64,000 nucleotides of DNA from an uncultured Sphingomonadaceae bacterium. GTDB lineage: Bacteria > Pseudomonadota > Alphaproteobacteria > Sphingomonadales > Sphingomonadaceae. The notes beneath the pieces are model-generated. The model was not told the origin of the DNA and made no database searches. It was given only the letters and a program-made list of their open reading frames with translations. Positions 35,357 through 44,814 of the stretch are shown here, piece after piece; positions within the stretch are counted from its first letter, which is position 1, and every line of letters begins with the position of its first letter. The position numbers were made by a program, and so were the translations under genes. The stretch spans positions 186,001-250,000 of the forward strand of contig CANMFE010000002.1 of the NCBI GenBank assembly GCA_947497085.1. Direction: 5' to 3'.

Positions 35357-37180
35357 TTAATCCTCGTCAAACAGTCCGGCGAGCTGTTCCACCATTGTGC
35401 CGCCTAGCTGTTCGGCATCCATGATCGTCACCGCCTTGCGGTAATAGCGGGTGACATCGTGGCCGATGCCAATCGCGTTGAGCTGCACCGGTGATTTATT
35501 TTCAATCCATTCAATCACCTTGCGCAGATGCTGTTCCAGATACGCGCCACTATTGACTGACAATGTGCTGTCATCAACCGGTGCGCCATCGGAGATCACC
35601 ATTAATACGCGGCGTTCTTCTGGCCGGGCGAGCAGGCGATTATGCGCCCATAAGAGCGCCTCACCGTCAATGTTTTCTTTCAGCAAGCCCTCGCGCATCA
35701 TCAGGCCCAGATTTTTGCGCGCCCGCCGCCATGGCTCATCGGCTTTTTTGTATATGATATGCCGCAGGTCATTGAGCCGTCCGGGCAGTGGTGATCGCCC
35801 CTCGGCAAGCCAGCTTTCACGGCACTGCCCGCCTTTCCACGCCTTGGTGGTAAAGCCCAGTATCTCGGTCTTGACCCCGCACCGCTCGAGCGTGCGTGCC
35901 ATGATGTCCGCAGAAATCGCCGCGATGCTGATCGGCCGCCCGCGCATGGAGCCCGAATTATCGATCAGCAGCGTCACGACCGTATCGCGAAAATCAGTAT
36001 CGCGCTCGACCTTGTAGCTGAGCGACTGCATCGGGTTGACCACCACACGCGACAGCCGCGCCGCGTCAAGCAGGCCCTCATCCTGGTCAAAATCCCAGCT
36101 GCGGTTTTGCTGTGCCATCAGCCGCCGTTGCAGCCGGTTGGCAAGCTTCGTCACTGCGCCCTGCAGGCTGGTCAGCTGCTGGTCAAGATAGGCGCGCAGG
36201 CGCAGCAGTTCATCCTCGTCACACAGCTCGGTCGCCTCGATGATTTCATCATATTCCTCGGTCCAGGCCTTATAGTCGAAATCATTGGGAATATCGGTCC
36301 AGGGCCGGTTGGGCCGTACCGGCATCATGCCGTCCTCGCCCATATCGCCCGGGTCGCCATCGCTGGCATCGTCCATTTCGGACTCGCTTTCCTGACCCTC
36401 GCCGTCTTCGCCCTCGCCCTCCTGCTCTTCGCCGCGCGCGTCTACCTCACCCTGGTCACCCGTGGCTTCCTCTTCGCCTTCCTCGCCATCGTCATTCTCT
36501 TCGTCTTCGCCGTCGTCGCTCTCGTCGTCCTCGCCTTCCTCTTCCTCGACATTGCCCTGTACAAGTTCAAGATGTTCGAGAAGCTGCTGCGTCAGTTCGG
36601 CAAAGCTCGACTGGTCATCAAGTGTGAGCGGCAACGCATCCAGGTCCGCGCCCGCCTTTTCCTCAATCCAGCCGCGCAGCATTTCCACGCCCGCTGCCGC
36701 GCGTTCGGGCACGGGCTTGCCCGTCAGCCGTTCGCGCACCATCAGCGCGAGTGCGGTTGATATTGGCACTTCATCACGCTGCGTGGCACGGGAAATCGGA
36801 TCGGCTTTCAGCCGCATCTCAAGCGCGGCGTCGAGATTGTCACCCACGCCCGCCATCTGGCGGCTACCCAGCGCTTCTATCCGCGCCTGTTCCACCGCAT
36901 CGAATGCCGCCCGCGCCACCGCTTCGCGCGGGGCGGTTTTATTGTGCGCAGCCTCATTATGGTACCGCATTTTGAGTGCATAAAGATCGGCATAGCCGCG
37001 CGCCTCGGCCACCTGGTCTTTCGGCAGGTTCCGGCCCGGCATCGGCACTTTGATATTCTTACCCGCGCCCGATGGCGCTTCGGCGGTATAGGCCAGCTCC
37101 ACCTCTTCCTCACGCGCAATCGCACGTGCAGCTCCACCCAATACGGATTTGAGGTCATCAAGAGGCGTGCGATCGGTCAT
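35357..37180 (-). CDS. cobT: Cobaltochelatase CobT-type subunit
   Basis: This 607-residue protein has an N-terminal helical region ([20 protein letters not shown]) and a very acidic Glu/Asp/Gly linker (about 215-290). A C-terminal von Willebrand A domain carries the metal-site motif DNSGSM (about residue 412) and [11 protein letters not shown]. With CobS it forms the AAA+ chaperone ring that drives cobalt insertion by CobN into hydrogenobyrinic acid diamide. cobS lies immediately upstream on the same strand (six bases). No cobN or other cob gene is in the window. This cobS-cobT island beside a J-domain protein and bolA is common in alphaproteobacteria. Confidence 0.95.
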   Translation of the reverse strand: MTDRTPLDDLKSVLGGAARAIAREEEVELAYTAEAPSGAGKNIKVPMPGRNLPKDQVAEARGYADLYALKMRYHNEAAHNKTAPREAVARAAFDAVEQARIEALGSRQMAGVGDNLDAALEMRLKADPISRATQRDEVPISTALALMVRERLTGKPVPERAAAGVEMLRGWIEEKAGADLDALPLTLDDQSSFAELTQQLLEHLELVQGNVEEEEGEDDESDDGEDEENDDGEEGEEEATGDQGEVDARGEEQEGEGEDGEGQESESEMDDASDGDPGDMGEDGMMPVRPNRPWTDIPNDFDYKAWTEEYDEIIEATELCDEDELLRLRAYLDQQLTSLQGAVTKLANRLQRRLMAQQNRSWDFDQDEGLLDAARLSRVVVNPMQSLSYKVERDTDFRDTVVTLLIDNSGSMRGRPISIAAISADIMARTLERCGVKTEILGFTTKAWKGGQCRESWLAEGRSPLPGRLNDLRHIIYKKADEPWRRARKNLGLMMREGLLKENIDGEALLWAHNRLLARPEERRVLMVISDGAPVDDSTLSVNSGAYLEQHLRKVIEWIENKSPVQLNAIGIGHDVTRYYRKAVTIMDAEQLGGTMVEQLAGLFDED

Positions 37181-37186
37181 TTTTCC

Positions 37187-38182
37187 TTAGCCAGATTGGC
37201 CCACAACACTTTCCGGCAAATCCTCGCCAAAGACGCGCTGGTAATATTCGGCGACCAGCATCCGTTCAGCCTCGTCGCATTTGTTGAGGAAGCTGAGGCG
37301 GAAGGCGAAGCCGATATTGTGGAAGATCGCCGCGTTCTGGGCCCAGCTGATCACCGTGCGCGGGCTCATCACGGTCGAGATATCGCCGTTTATAAAGCCC
37401 TGCCGCGACAGGTCTGCGACTTTAATCATATTCGCCACAACCTGAGGATCGGTCTCGCCAACCTTTGCCAATATGACTTTTGCCTCTGTTTCCGCGGGCA
37501 GATAGTTGAGCGTGCAGACAATATTCCAGCGGTCCATCTGCCCCTGGTTGATCTGCTGCGTGCCGTGATACAGTCCGCTGGTATCGCCCAGGCCGACAGT
37601 GTTTGCGGTGGCGAACAGACGGAAATAGGGATTGGGACGGATCACGCGGTTCTGGTCAAGCAAGGTCAGCTTGCCCTCGGTTTCCAGCACACGCTGGATC
37701 ACGAACATCACATCGGGGCGGCCCGCGTCATATTCGTCAAACACCAAAGCCGTCGGTGTCTGCAATGCCCATGGCAGCAGCCCTTCACGGAACTCAGTCA
37801 CTTGCTTGCCGTCCTTCAGGACGATCGCATCACGCCCGACCAGGTCGATGCGGCTGATATGCGCGTCCAGATTGATGCGGATACACGGCCAGTTGAGCCG
37901 CGCCGCCACCTGTTCGATGTGCGTTGATTTACCGGTGCCATGATAGCCTTGCACCATCACACGGCGATTATGCGCGAACCCTGCGAGAATCGACATGGTG
38001 GTTTCAGGGTCAAACACGTACGAAGGGTCAAGGTCCGGCACGCGCTCATCGGCTTCGGAAAAGGCCGGGATTTCCCAATCCATGTCAATGCCGAATTCCT
38101 CGCGCGCATCGACGACCTTGTCGGGTGCTGCCATTATCGTATCGCCCTGTGTGCCAGGTGTCGTGTTGGGAATATCGGTCAT
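37187..38182 (-). CDS. cobS: Cobaltochelatase CobS-type AAA+ subunit
   Basis: The 331-residue ATPase has a Walker A motif [13 protein letters not shown] (about residue 82) and a Walker B in [24 protein letters not shown] acts as sensor region, followed by a Gln-Met-Asp-Arg-Trp arginine-finger segment ([10 protein letters not shown]). It partners CobT in ATP-driven cobalt chelation. It is the first gene of the cobST pair on this strand; the next gene upstream, 47 bases away, encodes a J-domain protein in the same orientation, so one transcript is plausible. Full length. Confidence 0.96.
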   Translation of the reverse strand: MTDIPNTTPGTQGDTIMAAPDKVVDAREEFGIDMDWEIPAFSEADERVPDLDPSYVFDPETTMSILAGFAHNRRVMVQGYHGTGKSTHIEQVAARLNWPCIRINLDAHISRIDLVGRDAIVLKDGKQVTEFREGLLPWALQTPTALVFDEYDAGRPDVMFVIQRVLETEGKLTLLDQNRVIRPNPYFRLFATANTVGLGDTSGLYHGTQQINQGQMDRWNIVCTLNYLPAETEAKVILAKVGETDPQVVANMIKVADLSRQGFINGDISTVMSPRTVISWAQNAAIFHNIGFAFRLSFLNKCDEAERMLVAEYYQRVFGEDLPESVVGQSG

Positions 38183-38229
38183 GTTCCTGCCTTATACGTT
38201 TTAACGAATATTATCATGGATTGGCGCTT

Positions 38230-38838
38230 TCATGAAAAAGCCGCCGCGTTTTTAAGATGGGTATAGGCCGCAATCACGTCTTGCAATGCCTTTTCGTGGG
38301 TCCGGTCGCCGCCATTACGGTCAGGGTGGTAGCGGCGCACAAGCTCGCTATAGGCACGGCGGATCGTACGGCGGTCGGCATCCTCGCCAAGCCCTAGCGT
38401 CGACAGCGCCTGCCGATCTGCCTTGCCCAGCGGTGATGGGGCGAAACCCGCCTGTGACCGCGCCGTCAGATTTTCCCGAAACCGCGCGCCAATGGCATCA
38501 AGCGGATCGGTAAAACTGGCCCAGCGCGGTGCGGGATCGCCCCGGTTTGCAAAGGCCCGGCTTTCCGATTCCCATCCGGACATCGGTTTTTGCGCATCGT
38601 AAATCTCATCCGCACTCATCCCGGCAAAAAAATCATATCCCGCATTGAAATCGCGAATATGGTCAAGGCAGAACCAGCGCCACTCACCCGGACCATCATA
38701 GGATGCCCCGCCATAGACAGATGGCGCGCGAAACTCGCCGTCCTCGGCGCATCCCGGCACATCGCACAGGCGGCCCGTATCCTCGTATCGCCCGTGAAAA
38801 CGCGGACTTTTCTTTTTTGTCTGGCGTTGCTTGGTCAA
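38230..38838 (-). CDS. J-domain protein with N-terminal Cys cluster
   Basis: The 202-residue product ends in a J domain (about 135-200): ALSTLGLGEDADRRTIRRAY, then ELVRRYHPDRNGGDRTHEKA with the essential HPD, and DVIAAYTHLKNA. The N-terminal part has a small Cys cluster (CDVPGC, later WRWFCLDH) that could bind zinc, as in the short DnaJ-like proteins found beside cobS and bolA in alphaproteobacteria. It should stimulate an Hsp70 ATPase; its client is unknown. The only start that keeps the conserved N-terminus is TTG at 38838, since a TGA lies two codons upstream. The ribosome binding site is weak. Confidence 0.85.
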   Translation of the reverse strand: MTKQRQTKKKSPRFHGRYEDTGRLCDVPGCAEDGEFRAPSVYGGASYDGPGEWRWFCLDHIRDFNAGYDFFAGMSADEIYDAQKPMSGWESESRAFANRGDPAPRWASFTDPLDAIGARFRENLTARSQAGFAPSPLGKADRQALSTLGLGEDADRRTIRRAYSELVRRYHPDRNGGDRTHEKALQDVIAAYTHLKNAAAFS

Positions 38839-38924
38839 AATTCAGCGCGGGTCCCGCCAATGGTTACAGTTTAAAGCGAACATACTATATAAGTGCGAAC
38901 CAGACAGAATCAAAGGAAGCGGAT

Positions 38925-39215
38925 ATGGGTGAAGTCGAACAGGAAATTATCAAAAGGCTGACCGAGGCGCTTGCGCCGACACGCCTCGTGGTCAGCAATG
39001 ACAGCGCACAGCACCGCGGCCATGCCGGTGATGACGGTAGCGGGGAATCACATTTCAGCGTCGAGGTGGAAAGCGCGGCGTTCGCAGACAAAAACCGCGT
39101 GCAGCAGCAGCGCATGGTCAATGCTGCTCTCGGCGACCTGATGGATGAACGCATCCACGCCATGGCGATCAAGACGAACATATCCCCTTGCCCGAAGGTC
39201 GCCCCAAGACGATAA
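38925..39215 (+). CDS. BolA-family protein
   Basis: This 96-residue protein has the BolA class II KH-like fold: IKRLTEALAPTRLVVSNDSA, then HAGDDGSGESHFSVEVES and the signature RVQQQRMVNAALGDLM near the end, with the conserved His in IHAMAIKT. BolA/IbaG-type proteins partner monothiol glutaredoxins in iron-sulfur trafficking and respond to stress. The start ATG has AAGGAAG at good spacing. It is divergent from the J-domain gene. The next gene begins eight bases after its stop on the same strand, so the two are likely co-transcribed. Confidence 0.93.
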   Translation: MGEVEQEIIKRLTEALAPTRLVVSNDSAQHRGHAGDDGSGESHFSVEVESAAFADKNRVQQQRMVNAALGDLMDERIHAMAIKTNISPCPKVAPRR

Positions 39216-39222
39216 GCTATCC

Positions 39223-40152
39223 ATGACCCACTCGCCTTTCCCGTTGACTCACGTCACTCTTTCCACTGGTGTCGAACTTGATGTCGCCATCGAGGGTCCT
39301 GAAGACGGCGAACCGATCATTTTCCTGCACGGGTTCCCCGAATCACACCGCACATGGCAGCATCAGATTGCGCGATTTTCAGGCCGCTATCGCTGTATCG
39401 CGCCGGATCAGCGCGGATATGCGGGCTCCTCCAAACCGAAAGGCGTGGATGCGTATAAAATCCAGCATCTGGTCGCCGATGTGATTGCGCTTGCTGACGT
39501 GCTGGATATCGGTCAGTTTACGCTTGTCGGGCATGACTGGGGCGCAGGTGTTGCCTGGGCCACGGCGCTGGGTCATGCGAACCGCGTCAAACGCCTGATC
39601 ATCGCCAATGGCCCGCATCCCTTTACCTATCAAAAATCGCTGTTTGATGATCTCGAGCAGCGCGCCGCCGCGCAATATATCACCGCATTTCGCGGAGACG
39701 GCTTTCTGGATTATGTGTATCGCAAGGGCTGGGATGCTTATTTTGACGAGAATTTCGCGAATTTTGGGGCAGCGGGCATCGAACCCGAAGAGCGCGCCAT
39801 TTACCTGAAGCAATGGGCGACACCCGGCGCGTTTGAGGCGATGATTAACTGGTACCGAGCCAGCCAGATTATAATCCCGCCCCTGCCGTCCGAAAGCGGG
39901 CCTTCCGAAAATGGGTCGGATAGCGCAAACCCCATGCCCGAACGGCCTGCCTATCTGGACAATCCCTTCCCCATCCTGAAAATGCCGACACTGCTGATCT
40001 GGGCCATGGATGACCATGCGCTGAGGCCATCATTGCTGGACGGTCTGGATGACCTGATCGAAGACCTTGCACTTGTCAAAATACCCGGCGGGCATTTTGT
40101 GACATGGGAAAACCATGAAGAGGTGAATGTTGCGATAGAGGATTGGCTTTAA
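39223..40152 (+). CDS. Alpha/beta hydrolase of the epoxide hydrolase type
   Basis: The 309-residue enzyme has the alpha/beta fold with an oxyanion segment FLHGFPESHRTW. The nucleophile is Asp in LVGHDWGAGVAW (about residue 107); the acid Asp is in IWAMDDHALRP and the His in IPGGHFVTWE. Asp in place of Ser as nucleophile marks the epoxide hydrolase/haloalkane dehalogenase branch, and PDQRGYAGSSKP is typical of epoxide hydrolases. It hydrolyses an epoxide or related C-X bond; the substrate is unknown. ATG at 39223 follows the bolA stop by seven bases; upstream in-frame codons belong to bolA in another frame. Confidence 0.88.
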   Translation: MTHSPFPLTHVTLSTGVELDVAIEGPEDGEPIIFLHGFPESHRTWQHQIARFSGRYRCIAPDQRGYAGSSKPKGVDAYKIQHLVADVIALADVLDIGQFTLVGHDWGAGVAWATALGHANRVKRLIIANGPHPFTYQKSLFDDLEQRAAAQYITAFRGDGFLDYVYRKGWDAYFDENFANFGAAGIEPEERAIYLKQWATPGAFEAMINWYRASQIIIPPLPSESGPSENGSDSANPMPERPAYLDNPFPILKMPTLLIWAMDDHALRPSLLDGLDDLIEDLALVKIPGGHFVTWENHEEVNVAIEDWL

Positions 40153-40156
40153 GCGC

Positions 40157-41203
40157 CTAACCCAGCCACTCCACCCATTTACCATGCGCGTGGGCGTTGG
40201 CCAGATGCACTGCCTGTCCCTGCCCTGGCCAATAGCGCACTTTCAGTTCGTGCCGCATGGTGGCGCGGTTGGTTTCCAGTGATATCCAGGCCAAAGGCCG
40301 CTCCGCATTCGCCTTTTCCGCGGCGGCTTTTATGGCGGCATGGATACGCTTGCGCCCGATTTCCGGGATATATTGCCAGACAATGGTGTGAAATAATGCG
40401 CGCACCGTGCCCGCATCCTGCGGCATGGTAAGCTGCGTTTCCACCCAGTCCGCCGCATCTGCCTGCACCAGATCAGGCACATGTTCCCGCGCAAAGGCAA
40501 TGGCATTATCCAGCCTTGCCATGCGTTCCGGATTTTCCGGCCAGACATAGCTGCGCAGCCGCATGGCCTGTTTCGGATCGGTCAGGTCGACCGGATTGAC
40601 ATCGCATCCTCGAATGGAGGTAATGTCTACATGTGCATGCGGCGGCGGTGTACCTTTCCATTCGGGACGTATCCGCATGGGTGAACCCGCCGGCCCTGCC
40701 TCCACATCGCCCAGATCATAATGATAACGCGGCATCATGGTGTTAATGCCTGCGCTCGCCCCGATTTCGAGCAATTCAAAGCGTGCACCCACTTTATCCG
40801 ACAGCCACAACAGTGCCGCCATGATGTTGGCCGAACGTCCTGCCTCATTGGTCTGCGGCGGGCTGTCAAACCATGATGCCAGTTCGTCATCATGGGCATG
40901 GACAACCGAAGCGACAATCGCATTGATTTCATCCTGATCGATGACGTCACGGTCATATATGACATTCAATCTGGTGTCGTGCCCGGTCAGACGCAGATGA
41001 TGCAGCCCGCCCGCAATGCGCAGTGCCAGCGCGTCTTCGATCGGATTGCCAGGCCAGTCCGCGATAATGCGTCCGCAGCGTGTATCGCCTTTGGCCAGGG
41101 TAATCATGGCTTCGCATATCGCGCCTGTCACCGGCGCATCATTGGTCCGGCAATGTGCCGCCTGTTGCAAAATGCCTTTCCGGATTTCATCGCGCATTGC
41201 CAT
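40157..41203 (-). CDS. DUF2332-like protein
   Basis: The 348-residue product starts [20 protein letters not shown]. It contains [19 protein letters not shown] followed by [16 protein letters not shown], the block I associate with the DUF2332 family, and [32 protein letters not shown] and [11 protein letters not shown]. The [11 protein letters not shown] stretch resembles a nucleotide- or SAM-binding loop but the activity of the family is not established. ATG at 41203 is chosen because the 92-residue upstream extension reads as the antisense of hisG and has no family similarity. It is divergent from hisG with 58 bases between. Confidence 0.8.
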   Translation of the reverse strand: MAMRDEIRKGILQQAAHCRTNDAPVTGAICEAMITLAKGDTRCGRIIADWPGNPIEDALALRIAGGLHHLRLTGHDTRLNVIYDRDVIDQDEINAIVASVVHAHDDELASWFDSPPQTNEAGRSANIMAALLWLSDKVGARFELLEIGASAGINTMMPRYHYDLGDVEAGPAGSPMRIRPEWKGTPPPHAHVDITSIRGCDVNPVDLTDPKQAMRLRSYVWPENPERMARLDNAIAFAREHVPDLVQADAADWVETQLTMPQDAGTVRALFHTIVWQYIPEIGRKRIHAAIKAAAEKANAERPLAWISLETNRATMRHELKVRYWPGQGQAVHLANAHAHGKWVEWLG

Positions 41204-41261
41204 ATTCCATATCCATTGTTTATTGCCCTTTCCCGCCAAGCCCCCTACATCCGCCTGCGAT

Positions 41262-41912
41262 ATGGCAAAACCAACCATCTTTGCGATTCCCAAGGGAAGA
41301 ATACTTGACGACGCGCTCCCGATACTGGAGCAGGTCGGCATCGTGCCCGAAAAAGGGTTTTTCGACAAGTCGAACCGGGCGCTGAGATTCGGTACCAATC
41401 GATCAGATATAGACATTATCCGGGTCCGCGCATTTGATGTGGCGACATTTGTGGCGCATGGCGCGGCTGAGATCGGCATTGTCGGATCGGACGTGATTGA
41501 CGAGTTTCAATATTCCGATCTTTATGCGCCTGTTGATCTGGACTTTGGTCATTGCCGTCTATCTGTCGCCGAACCCACCGAAATAGCGGGAACAGATGAT
41601 CTGGCGGGTGCCAGCCATGTGCGCGTCGCCACCAAATATCCCAGCCTCACTCGCCGCCATTTTGAGGCGATGGGCGTGCAGGCAGAATGCGTCAAACTAA
41701 ACGGAGCCATGGAGCTTGCCCCGTCGCTGGGCCTGTCGCGCCGTATAGTCGACCTGGTGGAATCAGGCCGCACGCTTAAGGAAAACGGTCTGGTCGAAAC
41801 CAGCAAGATCATGGATATTTCCGCACGCCTGATTGTCAACCGGGCGGCACTCAAAACCAATCATGATGTTCTGGGGCCACTGATCGACAGGTTTCGTGAG
41901 GCTGTCAGATGA
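41262..41912 (+). CDS. hisG: ATP phosphoribosyltransferase (short form)
   Basis: This 216-residue enzyme catalyses the first step of histidine synthesis (ATP plus PRPP to phosphoribosyl-ATP). It has [19 protein letters not shown] at the start, [20 protein letters not shown] and [12 protein letters not shown], and the late substrate loop [20 protein letters not shown] with [11 protein letters not shown]. The length fits the short form, which lacks the regulatory domain and needs HisZ; hisZ is not in the window. The stop overlaps the hisD start by four bases. Confidence 0.96.
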   Translation: MAKPTIFAIPKGRILDDALPILEQVGIVPEKGFFDKSNRALRFGTNRSDIDIIRVRAFDVATFVAHGAAEIGIVGSDVIDEFQYSDLYAPVDLDFGHCRLSVAEPTEIAGTDDLAGASHVRVATKYPSLTRRHFEAMGVQAECVKLNGAMELAPSLGLSRRIVDLVESGRTLKENGLVETSKIMDISARLIVNRAALKTNHDVLGPLIDRFREAVR

Positions 41913-43207
41913 CACTTCGCCTCAACGCCTCTGACCCTGATTTTGACCGCGATTTTGACCGCCTTGTAAATGCAACTCGCGACGGTGATAATGATGTGGC
42001 GGGCGATGTGACGCGTATTATCGCAGAGGTCAGGGTACGCGGTGATGATGCGCTTGCCGAATATACGAACCGTTTTGATGGTCATTCGCTGGCCGCCAGT
42101 GGTTGGAATATAGAAGCGGCGGAATGCAAAGCTGCCTATGAAGCGCTGAACAGCGAGCTACGCGGTGCGCTGGATATGGCGGCGGAGCGGATACGCGCCT
42201 ATCATGAAGCACAATTGCCCGAAGACCGCGATTACCGCGATGCACAAAATGTGCGTCTGGGCGCGCGCTGGAGCGCGGTCGATGCAGCCGGGCTTTATGT
42301 ACCGGGCGGACGGGCGGCTTATCCTTCATCACTGCTGATGAACGCCATTCCTGCCAAAGTGGCGGGCGTGGAGCGGCTCGTTGTCGCCACCCCGACCCCG
42401 AATGGCGAAGTTAATCCGCTCGTGCTGGCGGCCGCACATCTGGCAGGCGTCGATGAAATCTGGCGCGTGGGCGGCGCACATGCCATAGCAGCGCTCGCCC
42501 ATGGTACAGACAAAATCGCGCCCGTGGATGTCATTACAGGGCCCGGCAATGCGTGGGTCGCTGAAGCCAAGAGGCAGCTCTATGGCGTGGTTGGCATCGA
42601 TATGGTTGCCGGGCCATCCGAAATTGTCGTGGTGGCCGACGCCCAAAATAATCCCGAATGCATCGCTGCCGACTTGCTCAGCCAGAGCGAGCATGACCCC
42701 AGCAGCCAATCGATCCTCTTCACCGATAATGCCGGTTTTGCTGATTTGGTCGCCGATGCAGTGTCGCTGCAGCTCACGGAACTGGCAACCGCGGAAGTGG
42801 CGCGGCAAAGCTGGAACGATAATGGCGCGATTATCGTGGTGGATAGTCTTCATAATGCCATGCCGCTATGCAACCGGCTCGCGCCCGAGCACCTGGAACT
42901 CTCAGTAGATGACCCGGAAGCGCTGTTTGCCATGGTCCGCCATGCAGGCTCTGTCTTTCTGGGGCGCCAGACTCCCGAAGCCATTGGCGATTATGTTGCC
43001 GGACCCAATCATGTATTGCCCACAGGGCGGCGCGCACGCTTTTCCTCCGGACTTTCGGTACTCGATTTCATGAAGCGGACCAGTTTCATTCAACTGGACC
43101 ATGATAGTCTGCACGCAATTGGCCCGGCCGCTGTGGCTCTGGCCGAAGCAGAGGGCCTGCCCGCGCATGCCGAAAGTGTGAAACGGCGATTGAAAAATGA
43201 AATCTAA
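41909..43207 (+). CDS. hisD: Histidinol dehydrogenase
   Basis: The 432-residue zinc enzyme performs the last two oxidations of histidine synthesis (L-histidinol to L-histidine with NAD). Landmarks: [54 protein letters not shown], the zinc and catalytic region [16 protein letters not shown], and [12 protein letters not shown] with [20 protein letters not shown]. All expected blocks are present. The ATGA overlap with hisG shows tight coupling. A palindromic repeat follows before nusB. Confidence 0.97.
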   Translation: MTLRLNASDPDFDRDFDRLVNATRDGDNDVAGDVTRIIAEVRVRGDDALAEYTNRFDGHSLAASGWNIEAAECKAAYEALNSELRGALDMAAERIRAYHEAQLPEDRDYRDAQNVRLGARWSAVDAAGLYVPGGRAAYPSSLLMNAIPAKVAGVERLVVATPTPNGEVNPLVLAAAHLAGVDEIWRVGGAHAIAALAHGTDKIAPVDVITGPGNAWVAEAKRQLYGVVGIDMVAGPSEIVVVADAQNNPECIAADLLSQSEHDPSSQSILFTDNAGFADLVADAVSLQLTELATAEVARQSWNDNGAIIVVDSLHNAMPLCNRLAPEHLELSVDDPEALFAMVRHAGSVFLGRQTPEAIGDYVAGPNHVLPTGRRARFSSGLSVLDFMKRTSFIQLDHDSLHAIGPAAVALAEAEGLPAHAESVKRRLKNEI

Positions 43208-43210
43208 TCG

Positions 43211-43281
43211 TGTTCCTGCGAAAGCAGGAACCCAGGGCAGTCTGGCACCATACTGCTCTGGATTCCTGCTTTCGCAGCAAT
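43211..43281. repeat. Dispersed double-hairpin palindromic element, copy B
   Basis: It begins with the hairpin GTTCCTGC-GAAA-GCAGGAAC (43212-43231), followed by CCAGGGCAG, a variable ~25-base spacer, then CTCTGGATTCCTGC-TTTC-GCAGCAAT. It shares order and much sequence with copy A at 3687-3758. Here it lies between the hisD stop and the nusB start. Confidence 0.85.
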
Positions 43282-43305
43282 GCTATAAATGATAGCGGTA
43301 ATATT

Positions 43306-43758
43306 ATGACACAGAATGCAAAATCAAAATCCCGCAGCGCCGCACGCCTGGCCGCAGTTCAGGCTGTGTACCAACAGGCTATGGAGGGCATGAAGCTCGC
43401 GCCATTGCTGCACGAATTTCATGAACATCGGCTCGGCGCAGAGATTGAAGACGCACAATATGCCGACGCCGAAGTCGATTTTTTCGACGATATTGTGAGC
43501 GGCGTTGATGCGCGCCATGAGGAAATTGACGCGATGATCGAAAGCAAGCTGGCCAGCGGCTGGTCGCTGGGGCGGCTCGACAAGACAATGCATCAGATAC
43601 TGCGCTGCGGTACTTATGAGCTGATGGCGCGCGCCGACGTGCCGGTGGCCACCGCAATTACCGAATATGTTGACGTCGCCCATGCTTTTTTTGACAAAAA
43701 GGATGCAGGCTTTGTGAACGGCCTGCTCGATGCAATTGCAAAGGAAGTGCGAGGGTAA
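43306..43758 (+). CDS. nusB: Transcription antitermination protein NusB
   Basis: The 150-residue product has the all-helical NusB pattern: SRSAARLAAVQAVYQQAMEG at the N-terminus, FFDDIVSGV, and the close LMARADVPVATAITEYVDVA with DKKDAGFVNGLLDAIAKEVR. NusB binds boxA RNA with NusE (S10) in rRNA antitermination. ATG at 43306 matches the family N-terminus; the in-frame extension to 43210 is translated palindromic repeat. thiL starts 14 bases downstream, as in many alphaproteobacteria. Confidence 0.96.
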   Translation: MTQNAKSKSRSAARLAAVQAVYQQAMEGMKLAPLLHEFHEHRLGAEIEDAQYADAEVDFFDDIVSGVDARHEEIDAMIESKLASGWSLGRLDKTMHQILRCGTYELMARADVPVATAITEYVDVAHAFFDKKDAGFVNGLLDAIAKEVRG

Positions 43759-43772
43759 AGGCCCGGCAATAC

Positions 43773-44702
43773 ATGACTTCAGAAACCGCCTTTATCGACG
43801 CACTGCGCAGAATCACCACTGATCCGGCGGCGCGCGGTCTGGCCGATGATGCGGCAGTGCTGGACATGCATGGCACGAACCTCGTCCTGACACATGACAT
43901 GCTGGTTGAGGGTGTGCACTTTCTGCCCAATGATCCGCCAGCTGACGTTGCCTGGAAACTGGTTTCGGTCAATCTGTCGGACCTTGCGGCAAAAGGCGCA
44001 AAGCCTGTCGGTGTCCTGATGGGCTATGGCCTGATGGGGGATACAGACTGGGATGCCGGTTTTGTGGCCGGGTTAGGCGATACGCTTTCCCATTATGGCG
44101 TACCTCTGCTGGGCGGTGATACAGTCGGGCAACCAAAAGGCAATGCCCGTGCCATGGGGCTGACCGCTATCGGCATAAGCGCAGGTGCATCTCCTCCGGC
44201 ACGGTCAGGCGCAAGGGCAGGAGATTTACTTTATGTAACCGGCGTTATCGGCGATGGCTGGGCCGGGCTACAGCTTCTGCAACAGGGCCGGGAAGAACCA
44301 GCATCGCTTATACAAGCTTACAGACGACCGGTCGCACTTCTGAGTGAAGGACAGGCAATTGTCCCATATGTTCATGCGATGATGGATGTGTCCGATGGAT
44401 TGTTGCTTGATGCGCGGCGTATGGCGGAGGCCTCTGGCCTTGCATTGTCGCTGAATCTGGATGCTGTACCACTGTCGGATACCTATCGCTCTATATTTGA
44501 CGATACGCAGAAAAGCAGACTGGACGCGGTCACAGGCGGTGATGACTATCAACTGTTGTTTGCCGCGCCGCAGGATACGCCCCTTCCCTGCCCTGCTGTA
44601 GCGATTGGCAAATTTACATCGGGAAACGACATAACTATCAGATATAAAAACGAAAGCATACAATCTCCTGTATCTTTGGGCTATGTACATAAAGTCGGCT
44701 GA
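43773..44702 (+). CDS. thiL: Thiamine-monophosphate kinase
   Basis: This 309-residue enzyme phosphorylates thiamine monophosphate to thiamine diphosphate. It has DDAAVLDMHGTNLVLTHDML, then GVHFLPNDPPADVAWKLVSV with NLSDLAAKGAKPVGVLMG, GGDTVGQPKGNARAMGLTAI, the late Asp pair region MMDVSDGLLLDARRMAE, and GGDDYQLLFAAP. All are hallmark metal and ATP sites of the ThiL/PurM-like fold. It directly follows nusB. Supply of ThDP would serve the ThDP enzyme at 12.2-13.9 kb among others. Confidence 0.95.
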   Translation: MTSETAFIDALRRITTDPAARGLADDAAVLDMHGTNLVLTHDMLVEGVHFLPNDPPADVAWKLVSVNLSDLAAKGAKPVGVLMGYGLMGDTDWDAGFVAGLGDTLSHYGVPLLGGDTVGQPKGNARAMGLTAIGISAGASPPARSGARAGDLLYVTGVIGDGWAGLQLLQQGREEPASLIQAYRRPVALLSEGQAIVPYVHAMMDVSDGLLLDARRMAEASGLALSLNLDAVPLSDTYRSIFDDTQKSRLDAVTGGDDYQLLFAAPQDTPLPCPAVAIGKFTSGNDITIRYKNESIQSPVSLGYVHKVG

Positions 44703-44723
44703 AAGCCCGTTTTTATTTAGAGG

Positions 44724-44753
44724 TTGCGCTTTTTGGCAAAGCCACACTATACC
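44724..44753 (+). promoter_or_regulatory. Candidate sigma70 promoter for hppA
   Basis: TTGCGC (44724-44729) and TATACC (44748-44753) are separated by 18 bases and lie 62 bases upstream of the hppA start. GGCT-GAA-AGCC followed by CCGTTTTTATTT (about 44697-44717) just before it may be a weak terminator for thiL. Confidence 0.35.
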
Positions 44754-44814
44754 TCTCCCCCAATTCCGCACTCGACGGAGTAATCACAAACCATTTTAGG
44801 GGGAATTTCAGCAC

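Noticed and set aside
36107..36983. Overlapping plus-strand frames rich in Leu/Val or Ser, resembling membrane proteins
   Set aside because: They are the complement of the acidic Glu/Asp linker of CobT; the minus strand encodes an intact CobT.
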